This document shows positions 32,958-41,267 of a DNA stretch of 64,000 nt, piece after piece. Numbering within the stretch: position 1 is the first letter of the stretch; each line of letters opens with the position of its first letter. The notes under the pieces are model-generated. The model was given only the letters and a program-made list of their open reading frames with translations, was not told where the DNA came from and did no database searches. Source of the stretch: Nocardioides aquaticus (GTDB lineage: Bacteria; Actinomycetota; Actinomycetes; Propionibacteriales; Nocardioidaceae); assembly GCF_018459925.1 (NCBI RefSeq), contig NZ_CP075371.1, positions 3,658,001 through 3,722,000 of the forward strand, written 5' to 3'. Position numbers and translations under genes: made by a program.

Positions 32958-33926
32958 TCACCACTCTACGTCGAACCCGAGGCTGCCAGACAGCACCGAC
33001 AACCGGCTCATGATCTCGGACTTCCACTTCTCGGGCGTAGTCCGAGAGTCGCCCGTTGGGTAGATGAATACGTCGTCGATCTGTGAGGGCTTAATCCGGT
33101 GACCCGTTTTCGAGTCGGTGAGGTACACGTCAGCCTCGTCTGGGTCCAAGTCGCTGACACCGGCGATCTCTGAGAGGACTGCGACGCTCCCCGCCTTGGC
33201 CTTCTTGTCCCCCGCCACCCACTTCTTGGCTTCGGTGAGGAGGTCGCTGCGCTCATCGGACCTGTCAAGCTGGGCCACGATCGTCAACGGGCTCTGGTAG
33301 CGCTTGCCGCTGCTCGACTTGCCCTTGCGTTTGAGACGTATCTCAGCGCGCTTGCTCTCGGTGATGAGCTCGGTCAGTCGTTTGTCGTCTGACACAGCAG
33401 TCAACTTGAGACGCCACCACGGCCCATTCCCCGCGTTCACCTTTGACTGCTTCCCGAGCCACTGCGCGACGGCCAAGCCGGGGCAGGAGCGGTCTACATC
33501 TTCTGCGATCAGTAGACCCGTGTCACCAGCCTTCGGGAGCAAGAGTTCAACACGGAAGGGGTAGGACGGCGCGGTTCCCGCGATGTCGATGTCCTGCGGA
33601 CGCCCGATGGCAAGATCGTGACCGTCCACCGACCCATATCGCACGTTGGTCGACAGGTGCAGTGTCCCGGGGTGCGCGTAGTCGATCCACTTGATCGCGC
33701 GGTGGCCTCGAGCCGACGGTGTCTCCGGGGTGATGTCCGACCCGTCGGCGGCATTGCGCAGAGCTGGCATCGCCCACCGTGTGCTGGTGTCCTTAGCCAG
33801 GTCGGCTAGCAATCCCGTGAGCCAGTCCGTCGCCGGTTTGCCACAAACCGGCTCGGTGAGGTCAAGCGGACTTCGTCCAAATCCCTCGTGCAGTTGGAGG
33901 TAGTACATCCGGAAGCCGTAGCCCAT
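32958..33926 (-). CDS. hypothetical soluble protein upstream of the membrane protein (322 aa)
   Basis: Begins MGYGFRMYYLQLHEGFGR. The middle has beta-rich segments (GTLHLSTNVRYGSVDGHDLA, YPFRVELLLPKAGDTGLLI), then basic RLKRKGKSSSGKRYQSP, and the end is acidic with a helical SEIMSRLSVLSGSLGFDVEW. No recognised domain. The KRKGKSSSGKR stretch could contact nucleic acid. Paired with the 4-TM gene downstream. No signal peptide, so it is cytosolic. Possibly the sensor of a two-gene system. Confidence 0.6.
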   Translation of the reverse strand: MGYGFRMYYLQLHEGFGRSPLDLTEPVCGKPATDWLTGLLADLAKDTSTRWAMPALRNAADGSDITPETPSARGHRAIKWIDYAHPGTLHLSTNVRYGSVDGHDLAIGRPQDIDIAGTAPSYPFRVELLLPKAGDTGLLIAEDVDRSCPGLAVAQWLGKQSKVNAGNGPWWRLKLTAVSDDKRLTELITESKRAEIRLKRKGKSSSGKRYQSPLTIVAQLDRSDERSDLLTEAKKWVAGDKKAKAGSVAVLSEIAGVSDLDPDEADVYLTDSKTGHRIKPSQIDDVFIYPTGDSRTTPEKWKSEIMSRLSVLSGSLGFDVEW

Positions 33927-34297
33927 GCGCTCAATCTCCGCGTCTCGTCGTGTTCAAAGCCCCAGGCTAGTCGCGAGGAGTCACAGCCAGCGGGGGTGCG
34001 CTCGAGCGCGTGTTGCGCTCTGAGATCCTCGGCCTGTAGGGCGCAGCTCTCCCGGTCGTAACTGTCGATAAGAAGTCAGCCCAGAATCACCCGGCTTAGA
34101 TCGCGGTGCCCCACTTTCACCACCCTTCGCGCTTGCCGCCCTGGCTCAGATACTCACCCGACTTGTCGAGTGCCTGTTGGCCCAAGCGCTCTAACCTCGA
34201 AACGGTGAGGAACCAGGTTGTCGACTCCCGGCGTCCCCTACGAAAGGTGAAGCTCGGACCGCGACGTGATGGGATTCGTTATCCGATACGCCCACGC
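33927..34297. other. intergenic stretch, no gene seen
   Basis: 371 bases between two minus-strand genes. It should hold the promoter of the 322-aa gene and the 3' end of the upstream operon. I see no clear -10/-35 pair or strong terminator hairpin. Confidence 0.4.
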
Positions 34298-34780
34298 TCA
34301 CTCTCCGCAGTTGTCGCATGCCCCGGCCACGGAGAGCTCGAGATGACAGCGCGGACAGGCGCGGACCACCTTCCCGCTTGTCGTCGACGTGCTGGCTTGC
34401 AAGCCACCAGCGGTCGACAGCAGGACGCGGAGGCCGCTGGCGGTCGCCCCAAAGGCATCCCGCTCGAAGTCCACTAGGCCTGGGAACATACCGGGGTCAG
34501 GACTGGCCTCCCCCACGGTGTAGGGCCACTCGATGTGTCCCCGATGGATGATCAGGATGCGCCGCCAGCCATCACGGGTTCGCCAGTTGCTCGCATTGTA
34601 GTTCTGCCTATTGAGCTCCCCGTACCGCTCCGCTGCGATGTAGCCGCCTGACGTTGGCATGTACAGGACGCTGTTGGGTGGCAGGGCGTCGATCGCGGCG
34701 GTCACTAGCTCGCGGTCACGCTTGGTCCAGTTTGTGTTCCACCTGAGGGCCTCGAATGTGCTGATCTCGCGGCGGTTCAT
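34298..34780 (-). CDS. zinc-ribbon protein downstream of a nuclease gene (160 aa)
   Basis: Starts MNRREISTFEALRWNTNWTK and its ATG overlaps the stop of the nuclease gene (ATGA), so the two are coupled. It ends with CPRCHLELSVAGACDNCGE, a four-Cys zinc ribbon. The middle (SVLYMPTSGGYIAAERYGEL) is not recognised. As with the pair at 24711/23632, a zinc-ribbon protein is tied to a PD-(D/E)XK protein, suggesting a repeated functional pairing. Confidence 0.6.
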   Translation of the reverse strand: MNRREISTFEALRWNTNWTKRDRELVTAAIDALPPNSVLYMPTSGGYIAAERYGELNRQNYNASNWRTRDGWRRILIIHRGHIEWPYTVGEASPDPGMFPGLVDFERDAFGATASGLRVLLSTAGGLQASTSTTSGKVVRACPRCHLELSVAGACDNCGE

Positions 34781-35559
34781 GACGGGAGGTCGTCAACGCA
34801 GTGGCTTAGGACCCGCGTAATCTCAGTGAGCTGGTCGAGGAGTGCCTGCTGCATCGCGGCACCGCCCACTCCCACCGGCACGGTCAACGGCATCCATGTG
34901 GTTCCGTCAGTAAGTAGCGCCGCTCGTCCCGGGTATACCTCCTCGAGAAGTCGCCCAGCACTTTCGGCGTTGTAGGTGCCTCGATGCACTCGCACCCAGA
35001 TCCAGGACGGAACCCCTAGGTGTTCTGGGGAGCGACGTACCCCGACCCCGATGCAGGTCTTGTCGGGGTTTACCTCGACGTACCGCATCCATTCGAAGTC
35101 AGGGTCTTGAGTTCGAGAGGGCAGAACTCTGCGGCCGTCGTTGCTCAAGGCGGACGAGGCGAGGGCCACGACGCGGACCAGGTCTGCGTGGCGTGCGGCG
35201 CACTTCGTGTCGAGTTCGGCCTGGGTGAAGGGCTTAATGTCGAGCGCTTCCGAGACCTGGATCAGTCCTCGAAGCTGCTCGAGGTCGGGATTTGCTCCGA
35301 GCGATGCGGTCAAGGCTGCAAGTACCTGGTCGTAGCTCCAGACCGTCATCAGCAGGTCGTGGTTGTCCGACCTCCGGGCCTGTGCAATGACGTCCTCGGC
35401 CTCACGACGACGGTGCTCGGGCACCAGCACAACCATGAGAGACCTTTGCCCGTCAACATCCGACCTTCTAACCAGGTCATCGGCATAGGTGCGCACCTGC
35501 TGCACTGAGAGCTCGTGTCCGAGCTTGGCCTCGACGACGACGCGCGGGTGGCGGAACGG
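34777..35559 (-). pseudogene. PD-(D/E)XK nuclease, C-terminal part cut off by an IS3
   Basis: Reads FRHPRVVVEAKLGHELSVQQ (ExK motif) then VRTYADDLVRRSDVDGQRSL and MVVLVPEHRRREAEDVIAQA, typical of restriction-endonuclease-like proteins that report on DNA-bound complexes. It ends at 34777. Its N-terminus is on the far side of the IS3 element (36884-37119), where the first catalytic Asp lies. Removing the IS and one target copy leaves the halves one base out of frame, so the gene has a second lesion. Confidence 0.65.
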
Positions 35560-35624
35560 GTCTGCCCAGACTTTGGTTGACACCTGACCTGTGAGGATCC
35601 GTCCTCGCTGGAAGGATGTCGACC

Positions 35625-35912
35625 ATGGCGAAGGCATACCCGAAGGAGTTCCGCGACGATGTCGTGGCAGTGGCCCGTAAGGGTCAGGCTCCGTTGTCCC
35701 AGATCGCGAAGGACTTCGGGATCTCTGAAGGCACGCTGTCGAACTGGCTCAAGCGTGCTGATGTCCAGGACGGTCACCGTCCCGGCCTCACCGACGCTGA
35801 GCGTGTCGAGCTGCGTGAGACCAAGAAGCGGATCCGGCTGCTGGAGCAGGAGAACGAGGTCCTGCGCCGGGCAGCTGCCTATCTGTCGCAGGCGAACCTG
35901 CCGGGAAAATAG
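35625..35912 (+). CDS. IS3-family transposase OrfA (second type)
   Basis: 95 aa from MAKAYPKEFRDDVVAVARKG, with a helix-turn-helix (LSQIAKDFGISEGTLSNWLK) and a zipper helix (RIRLLEQENEVLRRAAAYLS). GGAAGGATG lies just before the ATG. Intact, but its OrfB partner is broken. Confidence 0.85.
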   Translation: MAKAYPKEFRDDVVAVARKGQAPLSQIAKDFGISEGTLSNWLKRADVQDGHRPGLTDAERVELRETKKRIRLLEQENEVLRRAAAYLSQANLPGK

Positions 35913-35932
35913 TCTTCCCGCTCGTCCGTGAG

Positions 35933-36845
35933 ATGGCCGCGACCGGTGCCCGCATCAGGGTGCCGGTCGCGGTGGCGTGCAGGGTCCTGGGGCTGTCGCC
36001 CCAGGGGTACTACAAGTGGCTCAAAGACCCGGTGTCCCAACGGGACTGGGATGACGCACACGTCATCGACGTCGTGCTGGGCATCCACGCCGATGACCCC
36101 ACCCTGGGCTACCGGTTCGTCGCCGACGAGCTTGCCGACGTCGGCATCACCGCCAGCGAGAACCGGGTGTGGCGACTGTGCTCAACCGCAGGGTCTTCGC
36201 CTCCCACCACCGTCGTGCAGGGGTCTTCGCCTCCCACCACCGTCGTCGGGTAAGGCCGGCAAGCCCGGTCCGGCTGTCCATGACGACCTGCTCGCGAGCG
36301 TCGATGAGGAGGGCCGGGTGAGCCACGACTTCGTGGGGGCGACCTCCGGCCCGAACCAGGTCTGGCTCACCGACATCTCCGAGCACCCCACCAGGGAGGG
36401 GAAGCTCTACCTGTGTGCGGTCAAGGACTGCTACTCCAACAAGATCGTCGGCTACTCCATCGACTCACGGATGAAGTCCGGACTCGCTGCCGCCGCGCTG
36501 CGCAACGCGATCGCCCTGCGCTCACCGGAGGGAACCATCGTGCACAGCGACCGAGGATCTCAATTCCGTTCCAAGAAGGTGGTTCGCCTGCTGAAGAACA
36601 ACGGGCTGCGCGGCTCGATGGGCCGAGTCGGATCGAGCAGTGACAACGCAGCCATGGAGAGCTTCTTCTCGCTGCTGCAGAAGAACGTCCTCGACACCCG
36701 CCGCTGGGACAGCCGCGAAGAACTGCGCCTCGCGATCGTCAGCTGGATCGAAACGAAGTACAACCGCCGCCGTCGCCAACGAGCCCTCGGCAAGCTCACC
36801 CCGATCGAGTTTGAGATGATCTACGCAGCCGCAGACGCGGCCTGA
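35933..36845 (+). pseudogene. IS3-family OrfB, frameshifted by an internal duplication
   Basis: The N-terminal part (MAATGARIRVPVAVACRVLG, YRFVADELADVGITASENRV) ends at a stop at 36251. The DDE part (VWLTDISEHPTREGKLYLC, IVHSDRGSQFRSKKV, MESFFSLLQKNVLD) is in another frame to 36845. At the break, about 30 bases beginning GGTCTTCGCCTCCCACCACC are repeated in tandem (36190-36250). The duplication and a further indel destroy the frame, so this IS cannot make its own transposase. Confidence 0.85.
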
Positions 36846-36883
36846 GAACCATCAACCCGAGTGTCAACCAAACCTGGGCAGTC

Positions 36884-37119
36884 CCAACCGCCCAGTAGCA
36901 CTCGAGGTCGGTGCGCGTCCGGTCGTGCGCCACTACCTCTGCGCGCCAGAAGGAGTCAGCGCCTACTGGTAGCCCGGCGGCCTCGATCAACGGTTGGAGC
37001 GGGTCGTTCTCGCCGGAGCCCGAGCACAGCCAGGCGATTCCCTGCGTCACAGCCACTTCGGCTTGGGGCAGGAGTCCCCTGACACGAAGCATGCCGAGGA
37101 TCGTCTCCCGTTCCTTCAC
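36884..37119 (-). pseudogene. N-terminal part of the IS3-disrupted PD-(D/E)XK nuclease
   Basis: GTG start (VKERETILGMLRVRGLLPQA), then VAVTQGIAWLCSGSGENDPL and WRAEVVAHDRTRTDLECYWA, where RTDLE supplies the acidic residue before the ExK found beyond the IS (VVVEAKL at about 35530). With the part at 34777-35559 the ancestral protein would be about 340 aa. The IS lies between with its gtc target duplication. Confidence 0.6.
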
Positions 37120-37775
37120 GACACCCGCCTCGCTCTGCCAAGCACTTTGTCGTTATCCACGGTGCCCTCGTTCTCCTCACGCTTCCTGGCTGTTGATGCA
37201 GTTTTGAGATGCGTCGGGGGCTCGCATGCAATGTCCTCGCGCAGCGCCCGACTCGGGGTGCCGTGCTTGGTCCTGGGCTGTGCGGCCATCTCTCGTTCAA
37301 ATGACGCGTTCGGGGACAAACACATAGTCGCTGAGCCAATTCCGACCCTAGCCCTGCAGCGCAGCCGTCAGGACTGGGTAGTGAATCGCCCCGAGTCTGG
37401 TGGAGGCTCTCAACCGCTGGAGGATGAAAGTCATAGCAGCACCCAGGAAGTACCTCGACGAGTTGCATGAGCGGGCCACCAGGATGGCGGTGGAGCTGCG
37501 GTCTGATCCGGACCCCGGTGCCACCGAGTCCTTGCCCTCGTCCGCACCGCCGCTCTCCGGTCGGATCACCGACCAGGCGCTGGAGGACGAGGTCCACCCC
37601 GCAACCTCACCACACCCACTGACATCAACGGCCCCCTACAGATCCGTGTTGTCGAGTTGTAACGGTGGACCTCGTGCGGTGCCCCCGGGACCGAGGCAGT
37701 TCCGGACCTCTACGGGTAGTCACCTTGGCCGCGCGCGCAACAAGGCAGGGCGGAGGACTGCGTCGACTTGTCGTA
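37120..37775. other. decayed stretch containing an IS3 end
   Basis: No intact gene. A minus-strand frame ending at 37116 (MAAQPRTKHGTPSRALREDI) may be an N-terminal remnant of the nuclease operon. 37382-37515 is an IS3 scrap, listed next. The remainder shows nothing I can name. Confidence 0.4.
37382..37515 (+). mobile_element. truncated end of an IS3 element related to the 162/11479 type
   Basis: Begins TGAATCGCCCCGAGTCTGG, one base different from the right terminal repeat of the intact copies, and continues into RKYLDELHERATRMAVELRS of OrfA. The OrfA start Met has become Ile (ATA). Homology stops after VELRSDPD. It differs by several bases, so it is older than the two identical copies. Confidence 0.85.
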
Positions 37776-38213
37776 CTACATCGGGACGCTCCTGTCCCTC
37801 TCCGACCACCTGACCACCTGGCTCATGGTTGCTCTCTCTGCGCCTTCCGTGGTGTCAACGACTAAAGCGGCGAAACCTGTGTCGGACTCGGAGGAGGCAG
37901 CTTTCCTGTCTAGGCCGAGGAGGCGGATGCGACGGTCAGTGATCCGTAGGGCGGTGAGGATGGCCTCGATCTCTCCGTCCTGGATCTTCGACCACAGAGC
38001 AGCAAGTAGGGAGTCCAGGCGCTCACCCTCGATGCGTCGGAGCGTTTCCACGTCCTCGACCTCACGCTCGTCTAGCGCCTTGAAGACCGCACGGTGCGCA
38101 GACCCACGATGGGCGTAACCGACTGCCTCTGCGATGGCGTCGTAAGACGCTCCTTGCCCAGCCAGCTCTAGGGCTCGGACACGCTTCAGCCTTGCCTCCG
38201 CCAGCGTCTTCAC
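37776..38213 (-). CDS. HTH protein resembling small terminase subunits (145 aa)
   Basis: GTG start (VKTLAEARLKRVRALELAGQ) with GGAGG five bases upstream. A helix-turn-helix (GASYDAIAEAVGYAHRGSAH) is followed by long helices (REVEDVETLRRIEGERLDSL) and the IRLLGLDRKAA ending that recurs in small terminase/HTH proteins of actinophages. No large terminase is nearby, so here it may serve as a DNA-binding regulator left from a phage-derived module. Confidence 0.6.
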   Translation of the reverse strand: MKTLAEARLKRVRALELAGQGASYDAIAEAVGYAHRGSAHRAVFKALDEREVEDVETLRRIEGERLDSLLAALWSKIQDGEIEAILTALRITDRRIRLLGLDRKAASSESDTGFAALVVDTTEGAERATMSQVVRWSERDRSVPM

Positions 38214-38319
38214 GTTTCCTCCACTCCTTTGGTGTTGCAAGCACACCAGCAGCGTCACGTCAGCGCTTGCTCGTGGCTGCTCGCCGCCAGACTACGGCGG
38301 GACCAGCACACAGATCGAG

Positions 38320-38547
38320 GTGTCTGGCTGCTGCGGTGGTGTTCATCGCCACCGGCATGGAGCAGAGCCAGAACCCCGCCGGGTCATCTCGTTGTTCCTC
38401 ACCGGGGTGGGCTCCCTCATCGCCTCGGTCGCTGCCCTCTTCAAGGTGGGGCAGGCGGCTCAGCAGACCTCCGACCTGGCCAACGGGACGATGGATCAGA
38501 AGATTGAGGATGGCGTGCATCGAGCGATGGACGACCGCGAGAGCTAG
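38320..38547 (+). CDS. possible small membrane protein (holin-like size)
   Basis: The credible part is VISLFLTGVGSLIASVAALF, one membrane helix, followed by an amphipathic acidic tail (QKIEDGVHRAMDDRES). The first 20 residues are Cys/His/Arg-rich and may not be translated. A TTG start near 38390 is possible. No ribosome site is clear. Confidence 0.35.
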   Translation: MSGCCGGVHRHRHGAEPEPRRVISLFLTGVGSLIASVAALFKVGQAAQQTSDLANGTMDQKIEDGVHRAMDDRES

Positions 38548-38553
38548 CGGCTA

Positions 38554-39642
38554 CTACTCAAGAGGTACGTCGCGCCACTTGTCGCCAAGAGCCTCAGGTG
38601 ATCCTGTGTCTCCTTCCGATGCCCTTCCGTTGATGGCCAACGGGTCCGGGAAGACGTTCTCGACGTAGTTGCTACTCCTGATTTCTGCCTTCAACAGAAG
38701 CGCCTTCAGCGTCTCCACGACCGGAGCCTCGACACCGCCGAACTGAACGGCGGCAAGGACACGCTCGACAGACTCCCGCTCGATCTTGTAACCATCCCGA
38801 AGGAGCGCCACCGGCACCACCAGAAACGCCATGAACCACCATGACCAGGTGAAGCTAACGATCCCCGTGATGGCGATGAGGGGAACGGTCATGCTGTACC
38901 GAAGCTCCGCCTCGCTCCTCTTGCGGTCGTAGTCGTCGTAGATCGCAGCACTCTCGACCCGAATACGAGTCACGATGCGTTCCCTTTCGTAATCCAGGGA
39001 CGCCAAGATCGCCTGCTCGAAGTCACGCTGGTCGGGGAAGTCATCGAGGTTCTCCTCGATATTCCACCAGTCGCTGTCTTCGCTGGGCCGGAGAGTGCCC
39101 TTTTTCCCGCTGCCTCGAACCCACGCATCGTTCGGAAGCAGATCCAGTGGGGGGTCGCCTCGCTTTCGGGTCGTGTAGATCTTCCGAACCTCCTCGAACG
39201 CCTCATAGCGACGGTTCCTCCAGCCGTCCTCCAGACTTCTTGAGAAGTTGGCAGTGATCCCGGGATCGGCTCTTAGCGAGGAGTAGCTGATTCGACCATC
39301 ACAGGCGGACGAGATCTCGTTTACCCACGCCAGGTACTCATCGAACCCAAGCTGCGCGTGCATACCGCTCGGCCCGTACTCCACCAACTGCATCCCCGGC
39401 GGCCATTGCCTGATCATCAGGATCGATCCGAGCAGGTAAGCGACGAAACTGATAGCAGCAAAGGTAGCGGTAGGGCCGACGAGATCCGCCAGGACAGCTA
39501 CACGACCGGGAGCTCCTCCGTCACCGGCAGTTGGCACCAACCGCTCCTGGCCAAGAACAAGCCAGGCCGCGAGGGCGTAGAGGTAGCCCGTGACCAGTGG
39601 GGTACGGATGTCCCTGAACCCCGGGAGTAGATGCGCCAGCAT
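38554..39642 (-). CDS. multi-pass membrane protein of unknown function (362 aa)
   Basis: Start MLAHLLPGFRDIRTPLVTGY. Two N-terminal helices (LYALAAWLVLGQERL, FAAISFVAYLLGSILMI), a long cytosolic domain of charged helices (WRNRRYEAFEEVRKIYTTRK, FEQAILASLDYERERIVTRI), then two further helices (VPLIAITGIVSFTWSWWFMA, FLVVPVALL) and a C-terminal helical tail. No family recognised. It stands between the small membrane gene and the TIR-like pair, read in the opposite direction. Confidence 0.65.
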   Translation of the reverse strand: MLAHLLPGFRDIRTPLVTGYLYALAAWLVLGQERLVPTAGDGGAPGRVAVLADLVGPTATFAAISFVAYLLGSILMIRQWPPGMQLVEYGPSGMHAQLGFDEYLAWVNEISSACDGRISYSSLRADPGITANFSRSLEDGWRNRRYEAFEEVRKIYTTRKRGDPPLDLLPNDAWVRGSGKKGTLRPSEDSDWWNIEENLDDFPDQRDFEQAILASLDYERERIVTRIRVESAAIYDDYDRKRSEAELRYSMTVPLIAITGIVSFTWSWWFMAFLVVPVALLRDGYKIERESVERVLAAVQFGGVEAPVVETLKALLLKAEIRSSNYVENVFPDPLAINGRASEGDTGSPEALGDKWRDVPLE

Positions 39643-39700
39643 GGAGCGGACCCTAGGACAAACTGCCGACAGCACCTTCCACCCTGGTCTGAGCGCTCAG

Positions 39701-39744
39701 CAGAGAGGCCGTGGCCGAAACACCACGGCCCCCTCTGGTTTTGT
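39701..39744 (+). terminator. strong hairpin with T-rich tail before the TIR-like operon
   Basis: CAGAG and GGCCGTGG pair with CCACGGCC and CTCTG (39701-39737), followed by gttttgt. It is a textbook intrinsic terminator on the plus strand, 58 bases before the ATG at 39803. Since no plus-strand gene ends just upstream, it may insulate or attenuate the downstream pair. Confidence 0.65.
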
Positions 39745-39802
39745 AGGGGCCTCTGGGCCCAGCGACTTCTAGGCCGTACGGTGCGGGCACCAGATCAACA
39801 CC

Positions 39803-40027
39803 ATGGGGGCAGGGATGGCAACGAAGCAGAGCAACGTCAGCAAAGTCGCGAGCTACAAGCTCGACCCGTTTATGAGCGGCGTGGTCGCTGCCCTCGTCGG
39901 CATGGTGGTGATCCTGCTCCTGCGATCTGACGGCGACGACCTCCTGCTAGCACTGGGCGTCGGGGTGGTGCTGTTCGCGCTGGGTTACCTGTCGCGACGC
40001 TTCGGCGGCAAGTCCAAGGAGGACTGA
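39803..40027 (+). CDS. small two-TM membrane protein paired with the TIR-like gene
   Basis: 74 aa, with two helices (FMSGVVAALVGMVVILLL and LLLALGVGVVLFALGYL) separated by RSDGDD and closed by a basic RRFGGKSKED tail. An internal ATG (MATKQSNVSK) is an alternative start. Its stop is one base before the TTG of the next gene, so the two are translated together. Inferred to be a membrane anchor or effector partner. Confidence 0.6.
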   Translation: MGAGMATKQSNVSKVASYKLDPFMSGVVAALVGMVVILLLRSDGDDLLLALGVGVVLFALGYLSRRFGGKSKED

Positions 40028-40028
40028 C

Positions 40029-40934
40029 TTGTCGGACGACAAGCCGACCTGCTTCATCGCGATGCCCATCACCACGCATGAGCACGAAGCCAAGATCTAT
40101 GACGACCCCGAGCATTGGGACCACGTCATGGAACACCTCTTCGTACCGGCCATCGAGGCAGCCGGGTATACCGCTATACGTCCCGCAGCCAGCGGGACTG
40201 ACCTGATCCACAGCCGGATCATTCAGAACCTGGAGCAAGCGGACTTCGTCCTGTGCGACCTCAGCCAGAGCAATGCCAACGTGTTTTTCGAGCTGGGCGT
40301 GCGCACGTCGCTGAACAAGCCCATCGCGCTCGTGAGCGACTACAAGGTGCCCCTTCCATTCGACACAGCGGGGCTGAACACCCTTCCCTACGACTCAGGC
40401 CTACGCCCGTGGATGGTGGACGGCCAAGTGGAAGCCCTATCCGCCCACTTCACTGCCTCGGTGAAGGCCTGCGCTGGAAAGAACCCGCTCTGGGAGAGGT
40501 TTGGCCTCACCATGCGCGCGCAGACACCAGAGGTGAGCGAAAGCCCCACCGACGCCAAGTTGGACCTGTTGTCCCGTGACATGGATCAGATGCGTGGGGT
40601 GCTGGAGCGCTATGCGCCGCCGCCGGTACGCGCGCGCAGTTCACGGTTGGGCGAGATCACCCGTACCAACTCCGAGGTCGATACAGACGTTCGCCTGTCG
40701 AAGCGGCTGACTCAGACGTTGAGCAAGCTCGGCGTATCCGCCCGCGTCAAGATCGAAGTCACCTTGGGTGGTCGCAACGTATGGGTCCACATTGAGAACA
40801 GCCCCCTGCCGCCCGAGGTTGTCACCGAGGCGATAGACGAAGTGGCTGCGAAGTTCGAAGCGTCAAGCTTTGTGTCCCACGGAGGTCCCCCTCCGGACAG
40901 CCTCAAGAACGTCCGGGTCCAGGAACCTGACTAA
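40029..40934 (+). CDS. TIR/nucleoside-deoxyribosyltransferase-like protein (301 aa)
   Basis: TTG start with AAGGAGGA five bases upstream. The N-terminal 130 residues have the Rossmann-like pattern of TIR-like deoxyribosyltransferases: TCFIAMPITTHEHEAKIYDD, FVPAIEAAGYTAIRPAAS, then LEQADFVLCDLSQSNANVFF and ELGVRTSLNKPIALVSD. The Glu in NVFFELG matches the catalytic acid of that fold. The C-terminal part has a helix and a beta module (ARVKIEVTLGGRNVWVHIEN) of unknown role. Such domains serve as NAD- or nucleotide-consuming effectors in antiphage systems. Pairing with a 2-TM protein is unusual. Confidence 0.7.
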   Translation: MSDDKPTCFIAMPITTHEHEAKIYDDPEHWDHVMEHLFVPAIEAAGYTAIRPAASGTDLIHSRIIQNLEQADFVLCDLSQSNANVFFELGVRTSLNKPIALVSDYKVPLPFDTAGLNTLPYDSGLRPWMVDGQVEALSAHFTASVKACAGKNPLWERFGLTMRAQTPEVSESPTDAKLDLLSRDMDQMRGVLERYAPPPVRARSSRLGEITRTNSEVDTDVRLSKRLTQTLSKLGVSARVKIEVTLGGRNVWVHIENSPLPPEVVTEAIDEVAAKFEASSFVSHGGPPPDSLKNVRVQEPD

Positions 40935-40940
40935 GCGCTT

Positions 40941-41123
40941 CTACGGCGTCTCGGTAATGCGCTTCGGGCCTGACCTGTTGGACCGGCACTCCGCGTTCGA
41001 GCAGCGGCGGATCTTCGTCGGCTGAGGCGGAGCAGCCATGCGCCTGGGCGTCATGCCGTCCGCGAGGTAGACGGGCGATCCGCACAGCTTGCAGGGCGCT
41101 TCAGCCAAGTTCTCAGTAATCAT
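40941..41123 (-). CDS. small zinc-ribbon protein (60 aa)
   Basis: MITENLAEAPCKLCGSPVYL, then IRRCSNAECRSNRSGPKRI: CxxC and CxxxxC pairs spaced as in a small zinc ribbon. No ribosome site is obvious. Last gene before the right boundary of the element. Confidence 0.5.
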   Translation of the reverse strand: MITENLAEAPCKLCGSPVYLADGMTPRRMAAPPQPTKIRRCSNAECRSNRSGPKRITETP

Positions 41124-41267
41124 GGCGAGGACGGTAAGCCTTACTGCCGACAGCATCGCCTGATCGCGACGGGATCACCTCACGTGTGAGCAAGGCCCCG
41201 TCACCCGGGGACTCCAAGTTGCTGCGGCGTTGCACGAGGGCGGCTGTATCGCCCAGGAGGCGAGCGC

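Larger units (their letters stand above)
35563..36880 (+). mobile_element. second type of IS3-family element (1318 bp), decayed
   Basis: Ends begin TGCCCAG and close with CTGGGCA, the TG..CA termini of IS3 elements. The 21-bp inverted ends share TTTGGTTGACAC with one mismatch and one gap. The flanking 3-bp repeat is gtc (35560-35562 and 36881-36883). Carries orfA and a broken orfB on the plus strand. Different from the element at 162 and 11479. An older scrap of the same type lies at 1861-1950. Confidence 0.85.

Noticed and set aside
38229..38520. Other short frames overlapping the small membrane gene at 38320
   Set aside because: They lack a hydrophobic helix or any conserved pattern. Only the frame with LFLTGVGSLIASVAALF looks like protein.
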